From Onthophagus taurus (Eukaryota; Arthropoda; Insecta; Coleoptera; Scarabaeidae), in the NCBI RefSeq assembly GCF_036711975.1, contig NC_091973.1:14384001-14448000 (forward strand): a stretch of DNA of 64,000 nucleotides. The letters are read 5' to 3'. This document shows positions 1 to 8,715 of this stretch, piece by piece. The translations under genes and the position numbers were made by a program. Below the pieces are notes generated by a model. That model had not been told where the DNA came from. It made no database searches and saw only the letters and a list, made by a program, of their open reading frames with translations. Position 1 is the first letter of the stretch. Every line of letters begins with the position of its first letter.

Positions 1-117
1 ATTTTGGAAATTAACAAACACAAAAATAACAATAACTGCGAATTATTAAATGATCAACTTCAATTATATAATAAACCTATTTTTATGTCTCTGAGAGATC
101 ATAAAACAAGTATATAA
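1..117 (+). pseudogene. Penelope-like element ORF, C-terminal scrap
   Basis: Frame 1 from the first base is open for 38 codons and ends with TAA at 115-117. The translation has the same run of features as the C-terminus of the PLE protein at 52948-54330: an L-E-I segment followed by an Asn-rich stretch, then LLNDQ and YNKPIF. It is therefore the end of the region after a PLE GIY-YIG domain, cut by the window edge. The upstream part cannot be seen. The match was made by eye against the second copy in this window. Confidence 0.6.
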
Positions 118-415
118 CAAGTTTATTTGCCGGGATAGTTCAATGCAGGTTTAAAACCCGCTCAAGTCTTTTTCCCAGTTCCTTTGTTCTCGTCTCACCG
201 TCGACATCTTTTCGTATTTCGTTTTTGACAAAAATTTTTAATATATTTTGATGTCGTATATTTATTTTACAGTTTGAGTTATATTGTGAATGTTTTTATT
301 GTGATTATTTATTTAGAGCATTGTGAGATAATGTCAACTGAGTAAGACGTGCTTGTGCTGCGCTCCGCTGAAATTAGTCGTTAAATGGTGTACATTAGTT
401 GAGTTTTGTTATATT

Positions 416-1090
416 ATGGCTGGTAAAACGCGTTCAGCGGCCTTGTCTGTATCAGACAAAGATGATTTTGTTAAGTCGTGCATTATCGACATTGTTAAAG
501 ATAAAGACTTCTTAAAAATTTTGCGCGACACGATTTCGAAGGAGGTGGAACGTGTTTTTTCGGAAAAAGTCAGGTTCCTTCACGACCGGATCGAGCAACT
601 GAGCCAGGAAAACATCGTACTGGTCGCGAGGTGTGACGACTTGGAACAATACTCGCGGCGATCCAGTGTGCGTATTAATGGCTTGAAAAAAAGCCCTCCA
701 AGTGAAGTTGAAAAATCGGTTCTTAAGCTGTTTAATGAAACTATGAACCTTAAAATCGATCAAAGTGCTATCGACCGATGTCACGCTGTTGGTCAGCAGA
801 CTAAACATGGAACGCAAACTGTCCTTGTCAAGTTTGTGAGTTACAGGGATCGGCGGATGGTTATGATTAATAGAAAACAGCTCAAGGGAAAGAAAATATC
901 TATAGCGGAGGATTTAACTAGAGAGCGCTTCCGTTTGTATCGCGAGGCGGTTAACCGGTTTGATTTTAAGGCTGTCTGGACTCTGGATGGCTCGATTTTT
1001 GTAAATTACAAAGGAAACAAAACTAAGGTGAGGTCCCTCGGCGATCTGGATCAGCTAAGTGCCTCTCAGAGTGAATTACACGCAAATTAA
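416..1090 (+). CDS. non-LTR retrotransposon ORF1 protein (coiled coil, RNA-binding type)
   Basis: A 224-residue protein from the ATG at 416; the frame is open further upstream but without an earlier ATG. Residues about 40-85 (KEVERVF to DDLEQYSRR) form a predicted coiled coil ending in an acidic-to-basic switch. Then comes an RRM-like middle with the segment VRINGL and a C-terminal domain with QTVLVKF and RFRLYREAV. This order resembles L1-type ORF1 proteins (trimeric coiled coil, RRM, C-terminal domain), which bind element RNA as a nucleic-acid chaperone. No zinc knuckle is present, unlike the R1-like element in this window. Function is assigned from architecture and from its position before ORF2. 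Confidence 0.7.
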   Translation: MAGKTRSAALSVSDKDDFVKSCIIDIVKDKDFLKILRDTISKEVERVFSEKVRFLHDRIEQLSQENIVLVARCDDLEQYSRRSSVRINGLKKSPPSEVEKSVLKLFNETMNLKIDQSAIDRCHAVGQQTKHGTQTVLVKFVSYRDRRMVMINRKQLKGKKISIAEDLTRERFRLYREAVNRFDFKAVWTLDGSIFVNYKGNKTKVRSLGDLDQLSASQSELHAN

Positions 1091-1435
1091 TTTTTCTATC
1101 TTGTTGTTGCAAGTAAGCTCTCCTTATATGCTTGTTAAGTTGCTTAAATTAAATCTATGGTTCTTCGCGCTACCCTTTGTTTTCGTTATATCTTTTATAA
1201 GTTTTGATTCTTTTTTTTTTTTTTTACTAATCCAGTTTATACCTAATTTTACTTACGTTATTCTTCATAAAACGCGGTGCGCAGAGGCATTGTTCGCGGA
1301 TTACTTTTGTGCGTTATTACTGAATGCTTATTATAGAGTGGCTTGTTTGAATTATTATTTTTCTTTTATTTATTAATTTTTTTTTTTTTTTGTTGCTTTA
1401 TTTTTTATTATTTAATTTTTTTGAGTCTCTCTCTC

Positions 1436-4222
1436 ATGGCTGCTTTTTGCGGGTTGGCTGTTGCTCACCTGAATGTCCGTTCACTCGTGGCTCATTTTGA
1501 CTGTGTACGTCACGTTATCCTGGAAAATAACTTTTCCATTTTTGCTTTATCTGAAAGTTGGCTCTCAGCAGATATCTCTAGCGATCTGGTTAGCATCCCT
1601 GGCTATCGTCTCTATCGACAGGATCGTGTTGGTAGAGGGGGAGGGGTTGCAATATACGTGCAGGACGGATTGAAATCTACTTTGCTGGAAAGTAGTAATT
1701 CAATTGAGCAATGCTGGATATCCTTCACTATAAATAAAATAAAAATTTGTTTAGGTGTCAGTTATAGATCTGAATTGCACAAGAAAAGGTTTTATATTGA
1801 CGAGCTGGAAACCACGCTCTCCTTAATCCGTCCCTGCTATGATCTCTGTGTCTTGTGTGGTGACTTCAATATTAACTTGCTTGATTTGGCTGACACATAC
1901 TGCGATGAGTTTCTGACGATGCTTGGGAACTTTGATCTGTCATTAACCATTGATCAGCCGACTAGGATAACTGCCACTAAGTGTAGCCTAATTGATGCAA
2001 TTTTCTGCAACTTACATGAACTTATCGTTGAGGCATATGTTGTTTCTGTCCACAATGTGAGTGATCATGAGCTCGTTTCTTGCAAGTTCAATTTATCCTT
2101 TGAGCCAACTGCCTCCTCCAGGTATGTTAGATCTCTGAAATATTTTGACCTGTCCCTTTTTTTGGCCTTCTTGCGGTCTCTTCCTTTTGACAATATATTT
2201 TACTTACGTGATATTGATGAGAAAGTAGATTTATTTAATTGTTTGTTAACTTTGGCTATTGATAGATTTGCCCCGTTGGTAAAAGTTTCTGGTGACCACG
2301 TCCCATGCCCGTGGCTTACTGATAGTGTTCGGCTTATGCGGGACTTAAGAAATAAAGCCCTTTCTAAATTTAAAAGAACAAAGAGTCTGGCCGATTGGAA
2401 TTATTATAAGGATTTGAGGAATCTTGTGAATAATTCTATTAAAAATGAGAAACGTGCCTATATGACTCAGGAAATCCAAAATTCTACTAATCCGTGGAAA
2501 GTGCTTCGTCGAAATAATTTACTAAAATTTCAGGATCATTCCTTGCTAAATAACTTAAAAAATTGGTCTGAATTAAACGACCATTTTTTGAAGACCCAGT
2601 GCTCTGGTGATTGTAGAGTTGATAATCTGATAAACGTTTACAATAACTCTAAGTTTGGCCCTAATATCTTTAAATTTAGCCTCATTTCCGAAAGTTCTAT
2701 CATGAATGTATTGCAGGGCGTAAGGTCGAATGCTGTCGGCGCGGATGGTATTGGAATTGATTTTATTAAACTGGCTTGTCCTGTAATTTTATCTCATATA
2801 GTAAACATAATTAATACTTGTCTACTGGAGGGTGTTTTTCCTTCACTGTGGAAAAAGTCGATTGTCATTCCGGTACCTAAAGTGTCTAATCCCACTGATT
2901 TTTCTTCCTTGAGGCCCATAAGTATATTGTGTTCCTTGTCCAAGGTCTTGGAAAAGATTGTTAACAGCCAGCTGATAGACTTCCTGGACTCCGAGCGCAT
3001 AATTCCGGTGAACCAGTCTGGCTTCAGGGAGGGACATGGATGCGAGTCTGCTCTGAATAACATAGTTGATGACATTGTCATAGCTACTGACTCCAATAAA
3101 TTGACCCTGTTAGGATTGCTGGACTTTTCGAAGGCATTCGATACACTTAACCATAATTTATTACTGTCCATTCTTAAACATATTGGTGCCGACCCTGTTC
3201 CGCTGGATTTTTTTTCCAATTACCTTAAAGGTAGAATTCAATCTGTTTGTGTTGACGGTAACGTCTCGGGACCTTTGGAGATTGAGTCTGGGGTGCCGCA
3301 GGGCTCGGTATTGGGGCCCACCCTGTTTAAGATTTATACTATAAATTTTAATAGTTTTGTTGATTTTTGTAAAATTCATTATTATGCTGATGACACTCAG
3401 ATCTACCAGTCCTTCCCTGAAAGCTATTTTGAAGAAGGACTTAATGAGTTCAAGCGTGATCTGTTTAGTATTGTCAGTGGGGCTCGGGAATACTGTCTAA
3501 GAATTAATGAAAGGAAAACTCAAATGATCCTATTTGGTCCTACTAAATTGAAAAAAATCTTTATCGACAGATTCTACCACATCTCGCTGGGAAATGTGCC
3601 TCTTCCTCTGAGTGGATCTGTTAGGAACCTTGGCCTGATTATTGATGAGTCACTAAACTTTAGGGAACATGTTAATATGCTGTTAAAGCGGGCATATGGC
3701 TCTCTGAGATTGATTTTCAGTAATCGACATTGCCTTGATAATTCTGTTAAAAAACTCTTGTGTGACTCTCTCGTCTTATCACATTTTAATTATTGTGATA
3801 ACATTTATGGTTCATTTATTGACTCCCGCCATCAACAGAAAATTCAAAAGCTCCAGAATTCCTGTGTCCGGCTGATCTTTGGGTTAAGAAAGTACGATCA
3901 TGTCTCTTTTGCTTTTAAGAATCTTAAATGGATGAATATGAAGTCGCGTCGGTATGTTCACAAAGCATGTTTTTATTATAAGATTGTTACGGAGCGGAGC
4001 CCTCCTTATCTATTCGACAGAATTAACTTTAGAACGGACGTACACAATGTCAATATCCGGTTCAGGGGTAGGTTAACTCCTCCTTCCCATCGTTTGGAAT
4101 TTTTTAAGAGATGCTTCTCATATCAAATTACATTTGTTTATAATAATCTTCCTAAACATTTAGTGGGTCTACCCTTGAACCGATTTAAGAAATCTTTGCG
4201 AGACTGGGTTTTGGGTGTGTGA
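1436..4222 (+). CDS. non-LTR retrotransposon ORF2: endonuclease and reverse transcriptase
   Basis: From the ATG at 1436 the protein is 928 residues without a break; the frame is open from 1343 but the extra N-terminus is a hydrophobic T-run translation and unlikely. The N-terminal APE-type endonuclease shows AHLNVRSL, the CGDFN motif (about residue 140) and VSDHEL (about 205). The reverse transcriptase shows VIPVPKV, LLGLLDFSKAFDTLNHN, SGVPQGSVLGP and the catalytic HYYADDTQ. The C-terminal part is the usual thumb-like region without an obvious zinc motif. The enzyme nicks target DNA and copies the element RNA by target-primed reverse transcription. Assignment to the CR1/L2 group comes from these motifs plus the (TTA)n tail. 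Confidence 0.88.
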   Translation: MAAFCGLAVAHLNVRSLVAHFDCVRHVILENNFSIFALSESWLSADISSDLVSIPGYRLYRQDRVGRGGGVAIYVQDGLKSTLLESSNSIEQCWISFTINKIKICLGVSYRSELHKKRFYIDELETTLSLIRPCYDLCVLCGDFNINLLDLADTYCDEFLTMLGNFDLSLTIDQPTRITATKCSLIDAIFCNLHELIVEAYVVSVHNVSDHELVSCKFNLSFEPTASSRYVRSLKYFDLSLFLAFLRSLPFDNIFYLRDIDEKVDLFNCLLTLAIDRFAPLVKVSGDHVPCPWLTDSVRLMRDLRNKALSKFKRTKSLADWNYYKDLRNLVNNSIKNEKRAYMTQEIQNSTNPWKVLRRNNLLKFQDHSLLNNLKNWSELNDHFLKTQCSGDCRVDNLINVYNNSKFGPNIFKFSLISESSIMNVLQGVRSNAVGADGIGIDFIKLACPVILSHIVNIINTCLLEGVFPSLWKKSIVIPVPKVSNPTDFSSLRPISILCSLSKVLEKIVNSQLIDFLDSERIIPVNQSGFREGHGCESALNNIVDDIVIATDSNKLTLLGLLDFSKAFDTLNHNLLLSILKHIGADPVPLDFFSNYLKGRIQSVCVDGNVSGPLEIESGVPQGSVLGPTLFKIYTINFNSFVDFCKIHYYADDTQIYQSFPESYFEEGLNEFKRDLFSIVSGAREYCLRINERKTQMILFGPTKLKKIFIDRFYHISLGNVPLPLSGSVRNLGLIIDESLNFREHVNMLLKRAYGSLRLIFSNRHCLDNSVKKLLCDSLVLSHFNYCDNIYGSFIDSRHQQKIQKLQNSCVRLIFGLRKYDHVSFAFKNLKWMNMKSRRYVHKACFYYKIVTERSPPYLFDRINFRTDVHNVNIRFRGRLTPPSHRLEFFKRCFSYQITFVYNNLPKHLVGLPLNRFKKSLRDWVLGV

Positions 4223-4575
4223 CTGTGGGCTTGTGCTTGGTGGCCTCGGGGGATGAGACTCTTGTATGATATTTTTTGGACACTCTATAGTATAGTATGT
4301 GTGGCTAACTATTGTGCATGTTCAACATTAGCCTATGACGGTGCTCAGTTGTCATTGAATTTTTTTTTTAGTTTATTATTGTTTTTGATTTGGGTTTGAG
4401 TGGTAGAACAGGTGTTACCTGAACTCCGCCTAAATTCAGGCTTTAATGTATTTTATTTTACTTTAGCATGTACTTATCATTTTCTTTGCCTATGTATATG
4501 TATAATATTTTTTTTTCTTTTTAAGTTTGTACTTGATGAAGCCTGAATAAAGTTATTATTATTATTATTATTTTT

Positions 4576-5193
4576 CAATTTTAACGTGTTCATACCTTCT
4601 AAAGAAGTTTTCCTCGAGATAATGTTTTTTCGTTTGAGTTTTTCGCTTTTCATGTATAAATCGCTTTGAAAATTTTGACTGTAAGTTTTTTAAACTGTTT
4701 TATTTTAATATTTTAATGTGTTTTTCGTTTTTTCGTCTTTGCTAGTTTCGACTGAAGATGAGGGTGTAACCTCGAAACTAGTCTCGATATATATTTAAAT
4801 AAAAGCAAGCTAAAGAAGTTTTTTCTAGTATATCTTTTTGGTATAATTTTTAATATATTCCCAACTTGCAACATGGATAAAACTCTTAATTGTTTATATT
4901 TATCTACCTTGCTTAAATCTAAATTCTGTAAAAACAACAAGTTATTAAAATCAGAAAATGGTTACTGAACACAAAATGGCGACTTACTTTTTCGTTACAC
5001 AATCTGACGAAACGATTAGATAAGATTTTTCCGTCAATCGATATTGAATCCTAACTTACTGTATACAATAAAGATCATCAACAATAAAATGTATCAAAAA
5101 TCGTTAGGAGATTATAGGGCCAGCAAAAATCCGATATCGATCAAACTCTATCAAAATGAGAGCTCCAAACAGATTTCGTTAAACGATAATACA
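4576..5193. other. AT-rich spacer with PLE-derived debris
   Basis: No convincing gene. It contains one hammerhead-like core (4752-4778, listed separately) and AT-rich sequence. A minus-strand frame across 4713-4940 runs through the ribozyme-like motif and has no recognisable protein features, so it is not called. Confidence 0.5.
4752..4778 (+). ncRNA. degenerate hammerhead-ribozyme-like motif of a PLE
   Basis: The segment begins CTGAAGATGA, continues with a hairpin (GAGG, loop, CCTC) and ends in CGAAAC, flanked by the complementary words CTAGTTTCG and CGAAACTAG. The layout (CTGA..GA, stem II, GAAA) is that of the minimal hammerhead motifs known from PLE terminal repeats. The first core has three extra bases relative to CTGATGA, so catalytic activity is doubtful. 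It most likely marks a PLE terminal-repeat remnant. Confidence 0.4.
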
Positions 5194-5781
5194 TCATAAA
5201 ACGCATGGGAGGATGCAATGGGGAGCGAAAAAAACAGGTGTCTGTATGAAAGTCATAAAAAATCTATTTTTATTATTAAGTTCGGTTATGTCGTTCATTA
5301 GTTTGAGTTGATTGTTGTTGTTTATATTAATGAATAGTTTCTCGTATAGGTTCATTTCTCGTGATTTTTTTAAGTTTTTGATTAGTCTGATATCCTTGAA
5401 TTGGATTTTATGTTTACAAGTTTGAATGTGCTTATAGACTGACGAGTTGCTCTTCGTGGTGTGTTCTTTGAATCGTGTGTACAAGTTTCTTCCTGTCTGG
5501 CCTATGTATATTTCGTTACATTTTTGACATTTGATTTGATATACGCCGCTCCTATCTTCAACTCTTATTTTATTCTTGTTATTAACCAAATGACTTTGTA
5601 GTTTATTGTTGGATGTAAAAGCAGGAATCAGGTTGAATTTAAGTAGATTTCTCTTCATCCTGTACTCCAACATTGGGTTGAAAGGTAGTGAAACAAAATT
5701 CGGTTTGCTTTTGATCTGTGGAAATATAAGATTGTTAATTCTGGATTTATGGACTTTGTTGTACATGAAAGAGTTATCCAT
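5194..5781 (-). pseudogene. Penelope-like element, GIY-YIG endonuclease fragment
   Basis: A 195-residue minus-strand frame equals the C-terminal part of a PLE protein. It contains GVYQIKCQKC then EIYIGQTGR, which is the GIY-YIG motif with its preceding Cys pair, followed by RFKEH, VYKH and a C-terminal Asn-rich segment. The whole reverse-transcriptase domain that should precede it is missing; instead the frame starts only about 60 bp downstream of a terminal-repeat-like segment with a hammerhead motif (5847-5882). This is a 5'-truncated copy. The last about 20 residues look like read-through into flanking DNA. It is related to, but clearly diverged from, the copy at 52948-54330. Confidence 0.75.
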
Positions 5782-5846
5782 GTTGCAAGATTAATGATCA
5801 AATAAAAACCATATAAAAACTTCTAACTTGCGTTTATTTATATAAA

Positions 5847-5882
5847 GTCGTACTAGTTTCGGGTTACCCCATCATCAGCGAC
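5847..5882 (-). ncRNA. hammerhead ribozyme motif in PLE terminal repeat
   Basis: Read on the minus strand the segment is GTCG, CTGATGA, a stem-loop (GGGGTAACCC), GAAAC, TAGTA, CGAC. Both invariant cores CTGATGA (5872-5878) and GAAAC (5856-5860) are intact and the outer GTCG/CGAC can pair, which fits a minimal hammerhead. PLEs are known to carry such motifs in their terminal repeats. A near-copy is found at 54393-54428 on the plus strand, where the first core base is changed. Confidence 0.6.
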
Positions 5883-5885
5883 AAC

Positions 5886-6508
5886 TATAAAGAGTACGAA
5901 AAATAAGATAACAATCAAAAAGTGATAAATATAATAGAGTGATGTTAACTCGATAAAAAAATATATTTTTTTAGTATAAAATAAATTTTGTTGAAATAAA
6001 AGTTAGAAGTTAAGTTAAAAATATAAAACGTTCAAAACATTTTTTAAAAATACGCGAAAAAAACCTTAAATTAATCTTAAATCAAACTATATAACAAAAT
6101 TAATCTAAACTTAGAGGCAAGAAACAATCAAAATGGAAAACTTTTTATGGAAAAATTTTTTTAAATTTAAATAGAGTTGACCACGAGGAAAATGAGGAAA
6201 CGTAAAAAAAATCAAAAAACTGAAAAATACTTACAGTCAATGAAGCTATAAAAGGTGCAGACTGGAAATCAAGAGAAAGTAAAGCATTTTGCTATCTGAT
6301 GGATAAACAAAATGAAGATAAAGTTGAAAATACACATGGCGACGTTAAAAATGTGGAATCTAAAAATAATAAAAAAGGGGAAAAAATGAAAACCTTTAAA
6401 AAATTAAAAGGACCAAAATAAAAAATAAAGTATAAAAATGAATAAACTTACGTTAAAAAATTAGAAATTCGAATAAATCTTTAAGATCGTATTAAAGATG
6501 TGTTGGTG
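5886..6508. other. AT-rich spacer, no gene recognised
   Basis: Very AT-rich sequence between the PLE terminal-repeat segment and the inverted repeat at 6509. I see no coding frame of substance, RNA gene or clear repeat unit. Confidence 0.5.
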
Positions 6509-6760
6509 CCCAGTAAACAAGAAACATCTGTGAAACATTTCAATTTTAACGTACAATGAATTAAATGAAACATTTTACAATTACGTTTCATATACGTGAC
6601 AGATACGATTGTTACGAAACGTATCTAAAGATATGTATCAAATACATTTCAGTAGGAATATTTATGAAATATCATTAAAATATGTAGCAGAAACATTTCA
6701 TTTGAAACATTTCTCTACAAATGTGTCTGAAACATGTCTGAATATCTTCATCAGCGCCTG
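6509..6760 (+). repeat. left end of a putative DNA transposon, subterminal GAAAC/GTTTC repeats
   Basis: Starts with CCCAGTAAACAA (6509-6520), which recurs as its exact reverse complement at 52786-52797. The next about 250 bp are dense in short words of the type GAAACATTTC, as is the segment just inside the right copy. A shared 12-bp terminal word plus clustered subterminal repeats in opposite orientation is the appearance of the two ends of a cut-and-paste element. I could not find a convincing target-site duplication, so the two ends might also belong to two separate copies. Confidence 0.45.
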
Positions 6761-6910
6761 TGAACGTATGCGCATGTTCCAGGACGCGGTGACTCATCAG
6801 CGTCTTGTCACGACTTGTTCTATTGTGTGTTTTGTTCTGTTCAGTTCTGTTCTCAGTTTCTTCGAATCGTTTTCTATATATCTGTTCTGTGGCTCGAATA
6901 TTGGTTTAGA

Positions 6911-6919
6911 ATGGCGCAG
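6911..6919 (+). other. possible first coding exon with GTAAGT donor
   Basis: ATGGCGCAG is followed directly by GTAAGT, a consensus 5' splice site, downstream of a pyrimidine-rich leader. It lies just inside the left end of the putative outer transposon. A matching terminal exon candidate is at 51176-51321. Everything between is later insertion or lost, so the product is unknown. Confidence 0.25.
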
Positions 6920-7062
6920 GTAAGTTTCGTATAAGTTTTTTTATATATCACCACTAGGTTTAGTTATTTTTAAATTTATCTAAAAACATTCTTGTTTAAA
7001 ATGATGACTTAAATCTTGTGATTGAATTTAACCGAAGAATATTATATTGACATAAAGTTATT

Positions 7063-7155
7063 CCTTAACCAACGCGAAGTATTCGCTGCGACGGCGATTG
7101 TTACGCTTGATAATGTTGTCGCCAAGTCGACACGGTCGTGTTTATGATTTCATAG
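7063..7155 (+). repeat. left inverted repeat of an inner DNA-transposon-like unit
   Basis: From CCTTAACCAACGCGA onward about 90 bp correspond, with mismatches, to the reverse complement of 51035-51122. Matching blocks include GGCGATTGTT, GTTGTCGCCA and GCAGCGAATA (one mismatch in the partner). The R1-like element lies between the two arms. Outer flanks do not show an obvious target-site duplication by eye. Superfamily unknown. Confidence 0.5.
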
Positions 7156-7496
7156 CGAACGCACGCTTTTCGGCTGCGCTCGACAAGAAACGTTAATTAC
7201 GGTGTTATTTTCGCGAATTAAAGCGAGTGTTGTGTTGGCCAACGTAAAGGACCATATTAGCATTAGTGTAAAGTTAGTTTAGTGATAATTAGTTTAATTT
7301 TGTGCAAGTTATTAACGTTTTTAGTGATTAAGTTTTGTGTCGGGTGTACGTAAGGACCAGAGTCGCTCACTGACTTCGAGTCAGTGTGTGACGAAAAAGG
7401 TCTCTGTGTGACGTTGGTTGCGCAAGGGGAAAGAAACATTATCAACTGGGTTCTGGATTCAGAAACCATAGTACAATCTGAGGGGGGGGGGAGTCA

Positions 7497-8711
7497 ATGA
7501 ATACTGGGGAAGAGCATAGAAAGAGGCTGAGAGACTCTGACAGCGAAGGTGAGAGAGACAAAGAATCCTCGAAAAAAGGTCGTAGTACAACAACATCGGC
7601 CTATATATTTGGTGGAGGCCGGCGGTTGTCCCCAGGAGCCAAGGGTGACGAAGGGTACGAAAAAACTGAGGTTGTTAAACGCGAGAGGAATGCCACTGCA
7701 GTGATACTCCAGCGATGGAATGTAATGGAGGATTCCCTGCGTGAACTAATTGTCGAAAACATCAGACTAAAAGAAGAAAATAAATATTTGAAGATATTAA
7801 AAAACTTACCTGGGGGGTCCGGTGCGGCGGGGGCGGTTGGTCCTGCGGTGACCTACGCCGGGGTGGCTGCCAGGGGTCCTGCGGCGGGTTCTTCTGCTTC
7901 AGCCGGGGTGCGGCCGCGTCGGGGAGTCCTTCCGTCGGAGTCTGAAAAGGAGACGAAGTTACTTGTTAAGCCGGTGGAGGGCTCCAAGATCGTCAGCAGT
8001 GTCATCGTGGAGGAGCAGATATCGAGGGTCCTCAGGAACGAGCTCAAAACGGTGAAGGTAAAATCGATGAGGACTACAAGGAACACCGGGATATTGTTGG
8101 AGGCGGCGAACAAGGCCGAGGTGATTAAAATCATTACTTGCGCGAAAATTGGGGAGCTTGGTTTCAGAGTGGAGAAGCCGAAGGCGATGATGCCTTCTGT
8201 GCAGCTGTACGATGTGCCGCTCGACTTGAAGGATGAGGACATAAAACAGGACGTCTTCAACAGAAATCTGGAGGAGAAGGGGATGATTTGGGACGACTTC
8301 AGCAGAGAGACAAAATTGGTAACGAGGCTGGGGAAGAGGGAAGGCGCCAACACCAGCGCCGTTATCCTGGAGGTGTCGCCGATCGTGTGGCGGGAGTTGA
8401 TCAACTTGCAACGAGTATACATCGACCGCCGGGTGTGTAGAGTGGTTGACTATGTACCAATCACGCGGTGCTTTAAGTGCCTAGAGTTCGGCCACATAGC
8501 GCGAGTGTGCTCCGGGGAAGTTACTTGTCGGCATTGTGCGGGTAAGGGTCACAGTGAGTGTGATTGTCCCGACAAAGATGGCCCCGCGCGTTGTAAACTG
8601 TGTTTGGGAAAGGGAAAACCGAGTGATCACCCCACAACATCCAGTGGGTGCCCTGAGTTTGCGCGACAAATCCAACTAAGAAGAGAAAAAACACAGTACA
8701 TTCACAGTTAA
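7497..8711 (+). CDS. R1-like retrotransposon ORF1 (Gag-like, zinc knuckles)
   Basis: An uninterrupted 404-residue protein. The N-terminus is basic and charged, followed by a short coiled coil (about 85-100), an Ala/Gly/Pro-rich segment with VTYAGVAARG (about 115-135), a domain corresponding to the RRM-like middle of R1-type ORF1s, and three cysteine motifs near the C-terminus: CFKCLEFGHIARVC, CRHCAGKGHSECDC and CKLCLGKGKPSDH. These CCHC-type knuckles bind the element RNA. It ends only 5 bp before the first ATG of ORF2, the tight spacing usual for R1-group elements. Unlike ORF2, this ORF carries no stop or frameshift. Confidence 0.8.
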   Translation: MNTGEEHRKRLRDSDSEGERDKESSKKGRSTTTSAYIFGGGRRLSPGAKGDEGYEKTEVVKRERNATAVILQRWNVMEDSLRELIVENIRLKEENKYLKILKNLPGGSGAAGAVGPAVTYAGVAARGPAAGSSASAGVRPRRGVLPSESEKETKLLVKPVEGSKIVSSVIVEEQISRVLRNELKTVKVKSMRTTRNTGILLEAANKAEVIKIITCAKIGELGFRVEKPKAMMPSVQLYDVPLDLKDEDIKQDVFNRNLEEKGMIWDDFSRETKLVTRLGKREGANTSAVILEVSPIVWRELINLQRVYIDRRVCRVVDYVPITRCFKCLEFGHIARVCSGEVTCRHCAGKGHSECDCPDKDGPARCKLCLGKGKPSDHPTTSSGCPEFARQIQLRREKTQYIHS

Positions 8712-8715
8712 ATGT

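Larger units (their letters stand above)
119..4575 (+). mobile_element. CR1/L2-type non-LTR retrotransposon, both ORFs open
   Basis: Two consecutive plus-strand ORFs (416-1090 and 1436-4222) have the architecture of a CR1/L2/Jockey-group non-LTR element: an ORF1 with coiled coil, then an ORF2 with endonuclease and reverse transcriptase. The 3' UTR (4223-4552) carries AATAAA at 4546-4551 immediately followed by a (TTA)n tract to about 4571, the simple-repeat tail typical of CR1/L2-like families. The 5' boundary is a guess: it is placed just after the preceding PLE scrap, and I could not identify a target-site duplication. Because neither ORF is interrupted, this may be the youngest non-LTR copy in the window. 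Confidence 0.75.

Noticed and set aside
2794-3219. Minus-strand frame inside the CR1/L2 ORF2
   Set aside because: Antisense shadow of the reverse-transcriptase coding sequence with no protein features.
7853-8422. Minus-strand frames of 150-190 codons across the R1-like ORF1
   Set aside because: Shadows of the GC-rich ORF1; the sense frame has zinc knuckles.
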